DNA of 64,000 nt from Gammaproteobacteria bacterium (GCA_024641475.1 JAHECZ010000012.1:1-64000); one strand, 5' to 3'; positions 27,801-36,921 are shown, counted from the first letter of the stretch. The notes: generated by a model from the letters alone, not told the origin. Program-made: numbers and translations.

Positions 27801-28507
27801 CGGCGAACAGCGTCAATATTGACGATATTGCCATTTACAGCAATGCCAAACGCAACAAGCCTTTACTAACCTTGCATCACTTGCGGCAGCAAATTCAAAA
27901 AACCGATAACAAACCCAATCGTTGTCTGGCCGATTTTGTTGCGCCCAAAGACAGCGGCAAGGCCGATTACCTCGGCGGTTTTGCTGTGACGATTCATGGT
28001 GCTGAAGCCAAGGCCAAAGAATTTGAGAAGGCGCACGACGATTATCATTCGATCATGCTCAAGGCGCTGGCGGATCGGTTCGCCGAGGCCTTTGCCGAGC
28101 ACATGCACGATCGCATGCGGCATGTGAATTGGGGTTTTGAACCAAATCCATGGCAACCCGATAGCGCTTTGAAGAATAAAAATTTCAATAACGAAAAATT
28201 TATTCGCGAAGAATACCGGGGTATTCGTCCGGCACCCGGTTATCCGGCTTGCCCGGATCACACCGAGAAACCCTTGCTGTGGCAATTACTCAATGCCGAA
28301 AAGAATTGCGGTTGCCGGTTAACCGAAAGCAATGCCATGTATCCGGCGGCGTCAGTGAGCGGTTGGTATTTCAGTCATCCCGACGCCGTGTATTTTGCGG
28401 TGGGTAAAATCAATAAAGATCAGGTGGAAGATTACGCCCGGCGCAAAGGCATGACCTTGCAAGCGGCCGAACAATGGCTGTCGCCGAATCTGGGTTACGA
28501 GCCGTAG
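24806..28507 (+). CDS. metH: Cobalamin-dependent methionine synthase
   Basis: 1233 aa, matching E. coli MetH (1227). Start at the ATG at 24806; a TTG two codons earlier is the alternative. Modules in order: homocysteine-binding barrel ([13 protein letters not shown], zinc motif [12 protein letters not shown] near residue 300), pterin-binding barrel ([14 protein letters not shown]), cobalamin-binding module with [25 protein letters not shown] near residue 750 (DxHxxG), and the C-terminal SAM reactivation domain ([18 protein letters not shown]). It regenerates methionine from homocysteine and methyl-tetrahydrofolate. The 67-bp gap upstream is too short for a cobalamin riboswitch. Confidence 0.97.
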   Translation: MSTFEQLLQQRILILDGAMGTMIQGYNLDEKAYRGTRFDNWSRDLKGNNDLLVLTQPQIISEIHSAYLDAGADIVETNTFNANAISMADYAMQELVYEINFEAAKIARACCEASYSDSKPRYVAGVLGPTNRTASLSPDVNNPGFRNVSFDELKQTYYLATEALIAGGADIILVETIFDTLNAKAAVFAIEEFFQKQNKKWPVMISGTITDASGRTLSGQTAEAFYNSLRHIQPISFGFNCALGAKELRQYVEELANIADCHINVHPNAGLPNAFGGYDETPQMLADEIADWARNGYINIIGGCCGTSPAHIKAIAAAVAASKPRQPKARDFTTRLSGLEPMNIRDDSLFVNVGERTNVTGSAKFKKLILADDYNAALTIARQQVESGAQVIDINMDEGMLDGQKAMVTFLNLIAAEPDIARVPVMIDSSKWDIIEAGLKCIQGKGIVNSISMKEGEAKFIEHAKLCRRYGAAIVVMAFDEAGQADTMQRKQQICARAYKILTEQLGFPPEDIIFDPNIFAVATGIEEHNNYGVDFIEATRWIKQNLPHALISGGVSNVSFSFRGNDPVREAIHAVFLYHAIQAGMDMGIVNAGQLAVYDELPAELRDAVEDVILNRRADATERLLAIAEKFKGKGGTIEHKEDLTWREWPVAKRLEHALVKGIDTYVVEDTEEARLQFPRPLHVIEGPLMDGMSVVGDLFGVGKMFLPQVVKSARVMKKAVAHLIPFIDAEKSGGAKSAGKIIMATVKGDVHDIGKNIVGVVLQCNNFEVVDLGVMVPATQILEAAKKENADMIGLSGLITPSLDEMVHMGKEMQRLDYHIPLLIGGATTSKAHTAVKIEPAYAKGITVWVKDASRAVGVAQNLLGESTRAKFIAQTRADYVTVRENYANRRSSDQWLTLAQARANKTPIDWQAYTPPVPQQLGVQVFDDMPLEYLLPYIDWTPFFHTWELKGSYPKIFQDADKGKEARELFDNAQAMLQQIIAGKWLKAQAVVGLFAANSVNIDDIAIYSNAKRNKPLLTLHHLRQQIQKTDNKPNRCLADFVAPKDSGKADYLGGFAVTIHGAEAKAKEFEKAHDDYHSIMLKALADRFAEAFAEHMHDRMRHVNWGFEPNPWQPDSALKNKNFNNEKFIREEYRGIRPAPGYPACPDHTEKPLLWQLLNAEKNCGCRLTESNAMYPAASVSGWYFSHPDAVYFAVGKINKDQVEDYARRKGMTLQAAEQWLSPNLGYEP

Positions 28508-28518
28508 TTTTATTTTTA

Positions 28519-28992
28519 CTACTGAGCGCGCCGCCTGGCGGCGACATGCAGATAGGCACCGGTGAATAATGCCGCAAACGATAAAGCCGTTAACGCCAGA
28601 TGATGCAGGGTGGGGAACGATTGCGGACTCATCACCAATCCCAACAGTATATCCAGCAACCCGATGATGGCGACGTAACGGTACTCGTGGTGATTGGCGA
28701 TGCGCGCGCAGATATACCCACCCAGTATGGAAAACACCAAACCAATTCCCAGTGACGCGATATAGATCGGCGAGGTGAAATCAGTTGCCGTGAGCAGACC
28801 GCGCACTTCTTCCACCTTCATGCCATGACTCATAAAGTATGCGGTAACCAGAACGGAAAGCAGTATGGATACCAGCATGGTGCCAATAAAATCCACCAGA
28901 AACCCGAGCAGAATAGCGTTGTACCATTTGCCCTGTTTGAATTCTTTGGTATCGACGTTGGCTTGCGGTGGTGTATAGGGATTGTTATGCAT
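28519..28992 (-). CDS. Hypothetical four-helix membrane protein with NPYxPP N-terminus
   Basis: About 157 aa from the ATG at 28992 (MHNNPYTPPQANVDTKE); an ATG 11 codons upstream is possible. The short NPYTPPQA segment precedes four hydrophobic helices and is common to a group of small uncharacterised membrane proteins. The last helix ends in HVAARRRAQ. It is convergent with metH, with 11 bp between the stops. Confidence 0.6.
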   Translation of the reverse strand: MHNNPYTPPQANVDTKEFKQGKWYNAILLGFLVDFIGTMLVSILLSVLVTAYFMSHGMKVEEVRGLLTATDFTSPIYIASLGIGLVFSILGGYICARIANHHEYRYVAIIGLLDILLGLVMSPQSFPTLHHLALTALSFAALFTGAYLHVAARRRAQ

Positions 28993-29156
28993 GGGTGCAA
29001 TAGTCGTCTCTGCGTGGTACAGCATGGTTTAGTCGATCATTGTGCCATCATTGCTACGGTGATTGTGTGAAGTCAATGCACATTTTTGGTCGAATTCAGG
29101 CATTGTTCAGCCACAAACTGCGCTAATATTGGCGGCAGACCAACAAGGAGACGGCG

Positions 29157-29516
29157 ATGATAAAAATATACAAAGTATTACTGGCAGGCCTGGTTTTGTT
29201 AATGGCGCAGATGACGACTGTTAATGCGGCCAGCAGTGCGGGAGATTCCATCTATCAGAATTGTGTTGACTCGGTCGTGTTTGAATTAAAAAAGAAAATC
29301 AGTTCGAATGCATCTGCATCCAAAGCCACGATTTCGATTCGCTGGACCAAAGACGGCATGTTGTTCGCGACGTATAGCGAGAATGGTCGCGACGCGGATT
29401 TTGGCCCGGACTCAGCGGAAGATGTGATGTTTAAATTGGAAAGACAGGTCACCTCGGATGTCACCGCGATTAAAGAATCGTTGGTGTACAAGATGTGTCA
29501 CAGCGTCAAAAATTAA
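29157..29516 (+). CDS. Small exported hypothetical protein
   Basis: 119 aa. AAGGAG 7 nt before the ATG and a clear signal peptide ending VNA-ASSAG. The mature part has two Cys (QNCVDS and KMCHSV) near its ends, likely to form a disulfide. It is convergent with the glycosyltransferase gene. No known domain. Confidence 0.6.
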   Translation: MIKIYKVLLAGLVLLMAQMTTVNAASSAGDSIYQNCVDSVVFELKKKISSNASASKATISIRWTKDGMLFATYSENGRDADFGPDSAEDVMFKLERQVTSDVTAIKESLVYKMCHSVKN

Positions 29517-29535
29517 TTAGCCGTTGCTGCGCCGT

Positions 29536-30633
29536 TCAGGTATCGGCCAGCTCGGCTTCCAGCTGGGCATAGTGATTCTCCTGGGCAAACAGATGGTCGG
29601 CACGTTGTTTGCCAGCAACAGCCAGCCGTTGCAGCCGTGACGGGTCCATATATATAGAGTCGATCACACTGCGTAATTCGGCGGCATCGCCGGGTTTGAC
29701 CAGCAGACCACTTTGATCATGTTCAATGATTTCCGGGACGCCACCGCAATCCGTACCGATCACCGCCACCCCGGCGCGCATCGCTTCAATCAACACCAGC
29801 CCGAAGGTTTCACAATAGGTGGTTAAGGCCAGCACATCAAAGCAACGCATCAATTCCTGGGCGTTGTTCACAAAGTCGGTAAAGCGCACATTATCCTGGA
29901 TACCGGCGCCAGACACGTCGCGGTGCAATTGCGCCGCATAATTTTGATCCATCACATGACCGATGATCGACAGCGAAATGTCATAACCGGCGTTGATCAG
30001 TCCGGCAACCGCATCCAGCATCACATGTTGTCCCTTGACGTGTTCGACACGACCGAACACCGCGATATTCAGACGCCGCCGTTCAAAGACACCGGGCGGG
30101 AATAAACTCGCGCAATCCGGCACGCCGCTACTGCCCGCCGGGACACCGTAATACAACACCTTGATGCGCGCCGGGTCGATAGGGAAGAAATGTTGTGCCT
30201 GTTGCGCCAACAACTGGCTGATGACCAGCACTTTATCCAATTGTTTATAGAACCAGCGATGCACCAGATCGTCTTTGCTGCGGGTGATCGCCATCTGTCG
30301 CGTGTAGATCAAACGCACTGGCCGCATTGCCATGGATTTGGCTAACGCCGCCAGATAGAGATCATTGCTCCAATGCATATGCAACACATCGATATGATTT
30401 TGTTCGATGAGTGTCGCCAGGCGTTGGGCGGCAAACAAGGGGAAGCGGTAAAAGCTCACATGCAAAAATCGGTACGGAATACTGGCCTCATCCAGCAAAC
30501 CCGCCAGACGCGAGCCCTGGGCGATCACCGGCAAAACATCATGGCCACGTTCTCGCAATGCCTTGATCTCGCGCAAGGCATACAATTCCAGACCACCATG
30601 ACCCGCCGATAAACACAAGATGAGAATTTTCAT
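29536..30633 (-). CDS. Glycosyltransferase family 4 (GT-B fold)
   Basis: 365 aa. The N-terminal half begins ILILCLSAGHGGLELYALREI, the acceptor-domain opening of GT4 enzymes. The donor domain has NIAVFGRVEHVKGQHVMLDAV and the retaining-enzyme motif ETFGLVLIEAMRAGVAVIGTDCGGVPEII (E-x7-E). It transfers a nucleotide sugar to a lipid or polysaccharide acceptor at the cytoplasmic face. No other polysaccharide genes are nearby, so the acceptor cannot be guessed. Confidence 0.88.
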   Translation of the reverse strand: MKILILCLSAGHGGLELYALREIKALRERGHDVLPVIAQGSRLAGLLDEASIPYRFLHVSFYRFPLFAAQRLATLIEQNHIDVLHMHWSNDLYLAALAKSMAMRPVRLIYTRQMAITRSKDDLVHRWFYKQLDKVLVISQLLAQQAQHFFPIDPARIKVLYYGVPAGSSGVPDCASLFPPGVFERRRLNIAVFGRVEHVKGQHVMLDAVAGLINAGYDISLSIIGHVMDQNYAAQLHRDVSGAGIQDNVRFTDFVNNAQELMRCFDVLALTTYCETFGLVLIEAMRAGVAVIGTDCGGVPEIIEHDQSGLLVKPGDAAELRSVIDSIYMDPSRLQRLAVAGKQRADHLFAQENHYAQLEAELADT

Positions 30634-30722
30634 ACGCGCATCTTCTCAAAAGCGCACACAAAGCGCTATAGCAGAATGTGCGGTAGCAAACACATTGCAT
30701 AACCTGCATACAAAAAACTTTT

Positions 30723-32606
30723 TTAATTGGTATGAATAGCGTTGAACCGCAAGCGGGTTTGCAGGGCGCAATGATCACTTGCGGCGGGATCAAATGCCCG
30801 TAGCGTTGCCAAAGGTTGTCCTTCGCGAAGGCTGACCGGTGCCAATCGTTCAAGCAAGGTTTGACTTATTACCAATTGATCCAGATTAGCGTGGCAATGA
30901 CTCGTGGTGGCTGCGCTGCGGTCCACCTGAATTACTTGCATGGCACTGGCTGAGGGTACGCCGTCATTGATCTCAGGCAACAAATTCCGGATGTGATGCG
31001 GATTAGTGATCGGACTGGTTGGGTCACGGTTATCGCGTCGCGCCGGATAATGATGTTGCACTTCCGCGTCGAGATCGCGATTCCAGTCACCGATGATCAT
31101 GAACGGCAGCTGGTGTTCGGCCTGTTGCTCGATCCACTGTTCCAGTGGCGCAACCTGCTGTTGCAGGCTCTGACAATTCGTATTGTTGGTGTTATCCATG
31201 CGACCTTTAGGACAGCCCGCTTTGAGATGCACATTCAGAATTCGCAATGACATGTCATGTTGTGACAGCGTTATTGCCAGGCCACGGCGAACGGCGTGGG
31301 GTATCTCATGATGTTGTTCCAGACTCAGCGCAGTGACTTCTTCACAGGCGAATTGCCAGCGACTGTCATCGCGCACAATAAAGCCGAGGTTTTGCGCATC
31401 ATCGCGGCGGGTGACACACGCAACATGATAACCGGCAGGCAGTATGGCTTGCAGTGCCGCCGGATTTTGAATTTCCTGCACGGCCAATACCTGCACCTGC
31501 TCTTTGGCCAGTGTGGCGAGCGCCTGTTGCAGCGGCAGCAATTTTAACGTGGTGTATTCCTCTGCAGTGCGGATAGTCGTGTGCCGATACGCATCACATA
31601 CCGGCAAATCCGCGCGCAGTTTGTCATTCGACCACTGTTGCGCAGCACATTTTTTCCAGAAGTCATATTGTTGCAATGCATTCGGATCGGCCAGCCACTG
31701 CAAATTCCAGGAGACGATCGACAATGCATTCGCGGTTTGCGGCGCAACGGGAGTAGCATCGCTGCGCAACGCAGCATATTTGTCTGCCAGACCAGCATAA
31801 GCCTGTTGCCACGAACCGTATAACGGATTCGGCAAAATAAACCAGCGATTCCCCCAGTTGCGCGCATCACGGTTGCCGCGATAATCGCTGCGCCGTATAA
31901 AATCATTCAGATCATCGCCCAGCAACATCACGATGCGATAGCGCTGCGCGACTTCACGCCGCCGCGCCTGCTTATCGCGGTCATCGCGACCGCGTAATGC
32001 ATGACGCAGCAAGAGATCATTGTTGGCCACGCGGTACCCCAGTGCCGTGCTGAGATTTTTTAATGTCGCCTGCTGTTGTGGGCAATCCGTGCTGTTGCCC
32101 TGCGCATCATAACTGCCGTTGGCATGACAACTGCGATTGCTGATAAAAATCACGTGGTAATTCAATTGGCGTGCCTTGCGGATAAAATCCACCGCGCCGG
32201 GTAACGCATTGGCCTGTGCCGACATCACCCAGCTATCCCAGGTGGCAGGATCAAAACTTTTACCAATCTTGATTTGTGATGTGTTGAAGGGCAGGTTATC
32301 GAGCACGGTCTCGTCGATATCGAGAACCACCGCCGGTGGTTTACTGGCGTAATCACCGAGTGCGGTTTGTTCCACCGACGCAGTGCCCTTGCTTTTGCGC
32401 AGCGCCGCAAGCCGCTGGGTTGCCTGCACATACACTTGTTGCGTGAGAGCGCGATATTCCGTGGCAGATTGCATCCACAACGCGGCGTCGAGTTGTTCGC
32501 GTGCGGTAACCGGTTCGTCAGCGTGTACCGTGCTGACGAGACAGCTAATCAGGCATAACAGTGTGTTGCTTGTTTTTTTGTGGTTGGGCCAAAAACACCA
32601 CGTCAT
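30723..32606 (-). CDS. Fusion of acid phosphatase (HAD, e(P4)-like) and EEP-family nuclease/phosphodiesterase
   Basis: 627 aa from the ATG at 32606, chosen because GGAG lies 7 nt upstream and a signal peptide (cut near TVHA-DEPV) follows. Residues about 60-285 are a class B/lipoprotein e(P4)-type acid phosphatase: motif I LDIDETVLDN (about 96-105), FISNRS, and LLGDDLNDF. Residues about 296-627 are an endonuclease/exonuclease/phosphatase domain: SIVSWNLQWL, VLAVQEIQN, ILNVHLKAGC, MIIGDWNRDL and ASDHCAL. One exported chain could therefore cut nucleic acid and release phosphate from nucleotides. It diverges from phoX, with a Pho box between them. Confidence 0.88.
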   Translation of the reverse strand: MTWCFWPNHKKTSNTLLCLISCLVSTVHADEPVTAREQLDAALWMQSATEYRALTQQVYVQATQRLAALRKSKGTASVEQTALGDYASKPPAVVLDIDETVLDNLPFNTSQIKIGKSFDPATWDSWVMSAQANALPGAVDFIRKARQLNYHVIFISNRSCHANGSYDAQGNSTDCPQQQATLKNLSTALGYRVANNDLLLRHALRGRDDRDKQARRREVAQRYRIVMLLGDDLNDFIRRSDYRGNRDARNWGNRWFILPNPLYGSWQQAYAGLADKYAALRSDATPVAPQTANALSIVSWNLQWLADPNALQQYDFWKKCAAQQWSNDKLRADLPVCDAYRHTTIRTAEEYTTLKLLPLQQALATLAKEQVQVLAVQEIQNPAALQAILPAGYHVACVTRRDDAQNLGFIVRDDSRWQFACEEVTALSLEQHHEIPHAVRRGLAITLSQHDMSLRILNVHLKAGCPKGRMDNTNNTNCQSLQQQVAPLEQWIEQQAEHQLPFMIIGDWNRDLDAEVQHHYPARRDNRDPTSPITNPHHIRNLLPEINDGVPSASAMQVIQVDRSAATTSHCHANLDQLVISQTLLERLAPVSLREGQPLATLRAFDPAASDHCALQTRLRFNAIHTN

Positions 32607-32695
32607 ACAAAATCTCCGCCGTACGCCGGTTAATGTGTTGCTGCTTAATATAACAGCAGCGTGGATTAGTAACATCTGTCCGGTTCGCAATAAAA

Positions 32696-32713
32696 CTGTC
32701 ATATGACATTCAC
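32696..32713 (+). promoter_or_regulatory. Pho box with -10 hexamer, upstream of phoX
   Basis: CTGTCATATGACATTCAC has the 7-4-7 layout of a PhoB site: CTGTCAT exact and CATTCAC 5/7. TGCTAT at 32724-32729 starts 10 bp downstream, where the -10 lies in Pho promoters. TGTCATATGACA within it is a perfect palindrome, so the leftward phosphatase-nuclease gene may use the same site. Confidence 0.7.
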
Positions 32714-32833
32714 CGTCCTGCAATGCTATCGGCTTAGTTTAAATAACCCATTTTAATTACACATGGGTGGAGTCCGTCGCTCCCAACCTTGCGCGGACCA
32801 TTTTCACAGAACAGTAAACCAAAGGAATATGTC

Positions 32834-34783
32834 ATGCATTCTAAATTAAATATGATGTCGGCTGCCGTTGCAGCAGCCCTGAGTCTGACAGCGTGCAGCG
32901 TTTTTGCGCAAGGTCAACAGGTATTACCTGTCACTGGTATTGAATTTACCAGCACCCCGGCACCCAAGACCGCTGCCGAACAGCAGACGGCTTATACGAC
33001 ATCCAGTGTTGTGGTGACCCTCGCCAATGGCGCCAAGAAAACCTTCCCGTTGAATTACCACGTGCTGTACAGCTCCGGCGATAACGTCGGTGATTGGCAA
33101 GGTGGTTTGATCGTGGATAACACCGGCAAGCCATTAATGGCGATGTTAGATGATGCCGGTAATGCCCTGACCTATGGCCCATTCTATGCGCGTTCACCCG
33201 ATGCCAACTCGTTAGTCGTGCAAGGTGATGCATTGAACCTGATCACCCATTTTGAATATGACACCGAAACCCCCAGCGCCACCGATCCAAACCTGATGGT
33301 GGATTTGTACGGTCAATTGCCGATGGTGATGCAGCGCGCCGAACTCAAACAACATCGCGATGGCAGTCTGGTTGCTAAAGAATTGTTCAACGTCAGCATG
33401 CATGACGTGAACGGTCTGTGGATTCCTTGCGCCGGTGAACTCACCCCATGGAACACGCATATCGGTGGTGAAGAGTACGAACCCGATGCGCGTTTCTTTG
33501 CAACTCATCCGTTAACTCCGATGAACCGTTTCCTCGGCACCACCGGTTTGACCGCCAGCCAGGGTGGCGCCAATGCGTATAACTACGGTTTGGCGACCGA
33601 AGTAAAATTGGTCGAGCACGATAAAGCCAAAGTCACCAAGCATTACGCGATGGGTCGTCTGGCCAATGAACTCGCGCACGTGTTACCCGATGGCCGCACT
33701 GCGTATAAAGGTGACGACGGTCGCGATGTTATCCTGACGATGTTTGTTGCCGATCATGCCAATGACATGTCCGCCGGTACTATCTATGCCGCACAACTGG
33801 ATCAAACCAGCGGTGACAACGGTGGCCAGTTCAATCTGAACTGGATCAAACTCGGCCATGCCAATGATGCTGAAATAGCAGCGATGGTGAAGAACGGCAT
33901 CACGTTTGCTGACATCTTTGAAACATCCAGTGTACCGGCCGATGGTTTCCATCCAGTGTACGTCTACACCGGCACCAATGGTGTCAACAGCAACAAGCTG
34001 GAATACCTCAAAGTGAAAGCCGGCATGGAAAAAGCCGCGGCATTTTTGGAAACCCGTCGTTTCGCCGGTTACATGGGTGCCACCGCCGAGTTCACCAAGA
34101 TGGAAGGCGAAACTTCCAACAATGCCGACAAAAAACTCTACATCGCGATGTCATATGTCGAAAAAGCCATGCTCGCTGGCAGCAATGCCGATCGTCCGCG
34201 TGATGACATTCGTTTAAGCGGTGATGGTAAAGATCTGACCTGCGGTATCGTGTATCAATCCAACTTAACCGGTGGCCAGAAAGATACCGACGGCAACATG
34301 ATCAACAGTCAGTGGGTTGCCAAAGACATGGATGCGTTGATCCTCGGTGCGAAGAAACCGGCCGATCAAACCGCTTATGGCAAGTACGACAGCTGCGACA
34401 CCGACAAGATGGCCAATCCGGATAACGTCAAGTATTCCGAAGCGCTGCGTACCTTGTTCATCGGTGAAGACTCCGGTAATCACATGAACAACTTCGTGTG
34501 GGCCTATCCGGTGGATAGCGGCAAGTTGACGCGTATTGCCACCGGCCGTTTCGGTCAGGAATGGACCGGTCTGGCCGTGGTGGATAACCTCAATGGTTAC
34601 AGCTATGTACTGAGCAACGTGCAACATCCCGGTGCCACCAGTGACACCGCCAAGTACAAACCGCTGATGACTGCAGATGGCATTGACTATAACGCCTTCC
34701 GCAAAGCCGTGGATGAGCGTGGTGCCGTGGGTTACTACGGTGGTCTGCCGGCAATCCAGGTTGTACCGGCCAAAGTCAGGTAA
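32834..34783 (+). CDS. PhoX family alkaline phosphatase (DUF839)
   Basis: 649 aa from the ATG at 32834 (AAGGAA upstream). Typical PhoX segments: LWIPCAGELTPWNTHIGGEEYEPDA, LPDGRTAYKGDDGRD, KKLYIAMSYVE, and TLFIGEDSGNHMNNFVWAYPV. PhoX enzymes are secreted monomeric phosphatases using Ca and Fe. They are usually exported by Tat; here no twin arginine is present. The signal could end at the lipobox-like LTAC (Cys about residue 20) or at VFA-QG. A terminator follows. With the Pho box and the phosphatase-nuclease fusion this is a phosphate-scavenging locus. Confidence 0.88.
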   Translation: MHSKLNMMSAAVAAALSLTACSVFAQGQQVLPVTGIEFTSTPAPKTAAEQQTAYTTSSVVVTLANGAKKTFPLNYHVLYSSGDNVGDWQGGLIVDNTGKPLMAMLDDAGNALTYGPFYARSPDANSLVVQGDALNLITHFEYDTETPSATDPNLMVDLYGQLPMVMQRAELKQHRDGSLVAKELFNVSMHDVNGLWIPCAGELTPWNTHIGGEEYEPDARFFATHPLTPMNRFLGTTGLTASQGGANAYNYGLATEVKLVEHDKAKVTKHYAMGRLANELAHVLPDGRTAYKGDDGRDVILTMFVADHANDMSAGTIYAAQLDQTSGDNGGQFNLNWIKLGHANDAEIAAMVKNGITFADIFETSSVPADGFHPVYVYTGTNGVNSNKLEYLKVKAGMEKAAAFLETRRFAGYMGATAEFTKMEGETSNNADKKLYIAMSYVEKAMLAGSNADRPRDDIRLSGDGKDLTCGIVYQSNLTGGQKDTDGNMINSQWVAKDMDALILGAKKPADQTAYGKYDSCDTDKMANPDNVKYSEALRTLFIGEDSGNHMNNFVWAYPVDSGKLTRIATGRFGQEWTGLAVVDNLNGYSYVLSNVQHPGATSDTAKYKPLMTADGIDYNAFRKAVDERGAVGYYGGLPAIQVVPAKVR

Positions 34784-34824
34784 GTATGCGCACGCGCAAC
34801 GCGTGCAGTAAGTTAGTACTACTC

Positions 34825-34852
34825 AAAGCGGCCTGCGGGCCGCTTTGTTTTT
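34825..34852 (+). terminator. Terminator after phoX
   Basis: AAAGCGGCC and GGCCGCTTT pair over 9 bp around a TGCG loop (34825-34846), followed by a GT-rich tail with five Ts. It is 42 bp downstream of the phoX stop. Confidence 0.88.
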
Positions 34853-34952
34853 GTGATGACTGTAATGTCACCTCTTCGCGGTTTTGCTATGCTTGATCCG
34901 GTCAGGTATGGTGCTGACTGGTGATTTACCTCTCTGTCAAAAGGATCAAACT

Positions 34953-35369
34953 ATGCGCAAGACTGTCTTACTCCTGTGTGGAATGTTAATGTTCCTCCCC
35001 GCCATTGCCGCCGACACCCGCGTGAAAGCGGATTTTCCCGAAATGATGCAGGAACACATGTTGAGTAACATGCGCGATCACCTGCGTGCCATCGACGACA
35101 TTCTGTTGAATCTCAAAAACAATAAACTGGATAAAGCCGCCGAGATCGCCGAAAAACGTTTAGGCATGAGTTCGCTCGACGCGCACGATGCCAGCCACAT
35201 GGCCAAACACATGCCCGCCGTCATGCAAGCGCTGGGTAACCGTATGCACCACACCGCCAGCCGCTTCGCCGTCTTGGCGCAGGAAGGCGATGTGTTGGCA
35301 ACCTATCACGGCCTGCAGGATCTCACTGCAACGTGTGTCGCCTGTCACGACGCGTTTCGGATTCGATAA
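34953..35369 (+). CDS. Periplasmic cytochrome c'-like protein
   Basis: 138 aa from the ATG at 34953 with AAAGGA upstream; the signal peptide is cut near AIAADTR. The heme motif CVACH (128-132) lies at the very C-terminus, as in cytochromes c' and c556, on a helical bundle. Methionine-rich stretches (MMQEHMLSNM) may supply a ligand. It could bind NO or CO or carry electrons; no dedicated partner is adjacent. Confidence 0.75.
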   Translation: MRKTVLLLCGMLMFLPAIAADTRVKADFPEMMQEHMLSNMRDHLRAIDDILLNLKNNKLDKAAEIAEKRLGMSSLDAHDASHMAKHMPAVMQALGNRMHHTASRFAVLAQEGDVLATYHGLQDLTATCVACHDAFRIR

Positions 35370-35380
35370 AATTATGGTAG

Positions 35381-35411
35381 GTTGGGCTGAGTGTTTTTCA
35401 CGAAGCCCAAC
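35381..35411. repeat. Hairpin repeat GTTGGGCT/AGCCCAAC
   Basis: GTTGGGCT (35381-35388) pairs with AGCCCAAC (35404-35411), 8 bp, around a 15-nt loop. It resembles the dispersed GTAGG(T/G)TGGGC palindromes found in many bacterial genomes and lies just left of the attC-like region. Confidence 0.55.
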
Positions 35412-35530
35412 AATATCGCAGAATCATCAAAAGTAACTGGCTAAATTACCCAGACCCGTTAAAGTTTCTAATATTGAAAACCTTCGGGAAGTTTCTATTC
35501 CGTCTATATAACAGTTAGGCCACCAAAGAA

Positions 35531-36010
35531 ATGATTACGATTGAAGTAGCAAATATTAATGACAAACCATACCTTATGAAGGCAATGGCGTGTTTATTGG
35601 CGCATGTGCGAGATACATCACAAGATGAATACCTTTTAAGGCTTACGGATGACTATATTGAGGATTCTGTAAATTGGATAGACACGATATTGGCTTCAGA
35701 TGAATCAAAAACATATGTAGCAAAAAAAGATGGTATGCCAGTTGGATATGTCATCGGTACAGTCACGCGGCCATTCATCAAACGATGCACCATTAAACAT
35801 ATTGGATTAATCGAGCATTGCTGGGTTGAGATAGAATGTCGAAGGAAGGGTATTGCAGCGGAACTGGTAGAAGTAATTGAAAAATGGTTTAGGGATAATT
35901 CAATCCAATACATAGATGTCCAATACCTGCTAGGTAACATTAATGCAGAGGTTGCCTGGGAAAGACTTGGCTACAAACCCTATCGAGTCATTTCAAGAAA
36001 GGTTCTTTGA
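35531..36010 (+). CDS. GNAT family N-acetyltransferase, probable cassette gene
   Basis: 159 aa, typical GNAT. ITIEVANINDKPYL starts the fold; the acetyl-CoA loop is ECRRKGIAAELVEVIEKWF, close to the Q/RxxGxG/A pattern; and the C-terminal NAEVAWERLGYKPYRV is the usual last strand. The start codon is 10 nt behind an intact GTTAGGC core site and has only a weak AAAGA ribosome-binding site. Base composition is more AT-rich than most of the window. The substrate (amine, antibiotic or protein N-terminus) cannot be told. Confidence 0.85.
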   Translation: MITIEVANINDKPYLMKAMACLLAHVRDTSQDEYLLRLTDDYIEDSVNWIDTILASDESKTYVAKKDGMPVGYVIGTVTRPFIKRCTIKHIGLIEHCWVEIECRRKGIAAELVEVIEKWFRDNSIQYIDVQYLLGNINAEVAWERLGYKPYRVISRKVL

Positions 36011-36018
36011 GTGGAAAG

Positions 36019-36089
36019 GTCTGACAATCACATCAAATACGCGTGCAAAAACCGCGTGCCGGACCTTGCTACCGCTCAACCGGTTCTGT
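36019..36089 (+). repeat. attC-like site behind the acetyltransferase gene
   Basis: GTCTGACAATCACATCAA (36019-36036) resembles the common left end GTCTAACAAT...TCAA of attC sites. ACGCG (36039-36043) and CGCGT (36053-36057) make the central stem. The right core (near 36083-36089, GTTCTGT) is degenerate. It lies 8 nt after the GNAT stop and just before the next gene. Confidence 0.42.
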
Positions 36090-36096
36090 GAGCGAT

Positions 36097-36858
36097 ATGC
36101 GCAAAAAATCATCCCCTATGAATAGCAAGAATTCTGCGCAGTTTGATGGCACAGACGATGTTTTTTCGCGTATGGCTGAGTCATACGACATGCTTTGCGA
36201 CCTGTTCAGTTTATATGCCCATCGAGTGTGGAAGTCTCATCTGTCAAACAAGGTTGCAAACACGCCGGGAGTTCTGTTTCTGGATATAGCAGCCGGTACA
36301 GGAGATATTGCACTTCGCGTCGCGTCGCAACTCAGCAAAGAAAATCGCCTTAACGAGAAAAAAATCGTGTTAGGGGATATTTGCCATAAAATGCTGTCTG
36401 TGGCCAGGCGCAAAGCAGTATTAAAAGGCATAACATGCGAATACCGGATTCTCGATGCGCACCACCTGGAATCGATTGCCGATAACTCGGTTGATATTCT
36501 TTCTATTTCATTCGCCATGAAAATATGTGATAGAGACAAGGTTTTGACATCCGCTTACCGGGTATTAAAACCCGGCGGAAAATTCTATTGTTTGGAGGCA
36601 TCGCGAATCCCGACCAGATGGTTGTATGCCGCATATCTCCTTTATATGAGGCTCTGTGTACCTGTCATTGCGATGATCGTCACCAAGGGTGACAGAAGCG
36701 CCTACAACTATCTACTCAAAGGAATTCACGAATTTCCAGACATTAATTCTTTCTCAGAGGAAGTTGCACTGTGTGGATTTATCGATGTAAACGCAACACC
36801 GCTGTCACTCGGGATTGTCTCGCTACATGAAGGAATCAAGGCCCCGTGCAACACATAA
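36097..36858 (+). CDS. UbiE/MenG-like class I SAM methyltransferase, probable cassette gene
   Basis: About 253 aa from the ATG at 36097; ATG 36118 (MNSKNSAQFDGTDDVF) is equally plausible. The SAM-binding motif is LFLDIAAGTGDIALRVAS, followed by the acidic LGDICHKML and the UbiE-like DNSVDILSISFAMKICDRDKVLTSAYRVLKPGGKF. Membrane-active stretches near 180-205 match quinone-pathway methyltransferases. True UbiE carries further conserved C-terminal residues, so this is a paralogue of unknown substrate. It sits in the AT-rich cassette-like block. Confidence 0.8.
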   Translation: MRKKSSPMNSKNSAQFDGTDDVFSRMAESYDMLCDLFSLYAHRVWKSHLSNKVANTPGVLFLDIAAGTGDIALRVASQLSKENRLNEKKIVLGDICHKMLSVARRKAVLKGITCEYRILDAHHLESIADNSVDILSISFAMKICDRDKVLTSAYRVLKPGGKFYCLEASRIPTRWLYAAYLLYMRLCVPVIAMIVTKGDRSAYNYLLKGIHEFPDINSFSEEVALCGFIDVNATPLSLGIVSLHEGIKAPCNT

Positions 36859-36921
36859 TAATCATTTCAACTGGACTGGTTTTCGCGACGCTTCAAGCCA
36901 GCCCATTAACTGAACGTCGCG
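36857..36921 (+). repeat. attC-like site behind the methyltransferase gene
   Basis: TTTCAACTGGACTGG (36865-36879) and CCAGCCCATTAACTGAA (36898-36914) form an imperfect stem with extra unpaired bases on one arm, as in attC L''/L' arms. They are joined by a short inner loop around CGCGACGCTTCAA. The right core reads CGTCGCG instead of CGTTRGG. It begins directly at the preceding stop codon. Confidence 0.45.

Larger units (their letters stand above)
35514..36921 (+). mobile_element. Two integron-type gene cassettes without an integrase (CALIN-like)
   Basis: GTTAGGC at 35514-35520 equals the attC/attI right core (G/TTRRRY) and lies 10 nt before an acetyltransferase ATG, the normal start of a cassette. 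Behind that gene and behind the next one lie attC-like segments (listed separately). Both genes point the same way, are clearly more AT-rich than their flanks, and are the small kind of cargo cassettes carry. No intI gene is present in the window. The site ends are partly degenerate, so this is a proposal. Confidence 0.45.

Noticed and set aside
29040-29156. tRNA or small RNA gene in the gap before the exported protein
   Set aside because: No cloverleaf or conserved T-loop sequence. I found no tRNA in any intergenic gap of the window.
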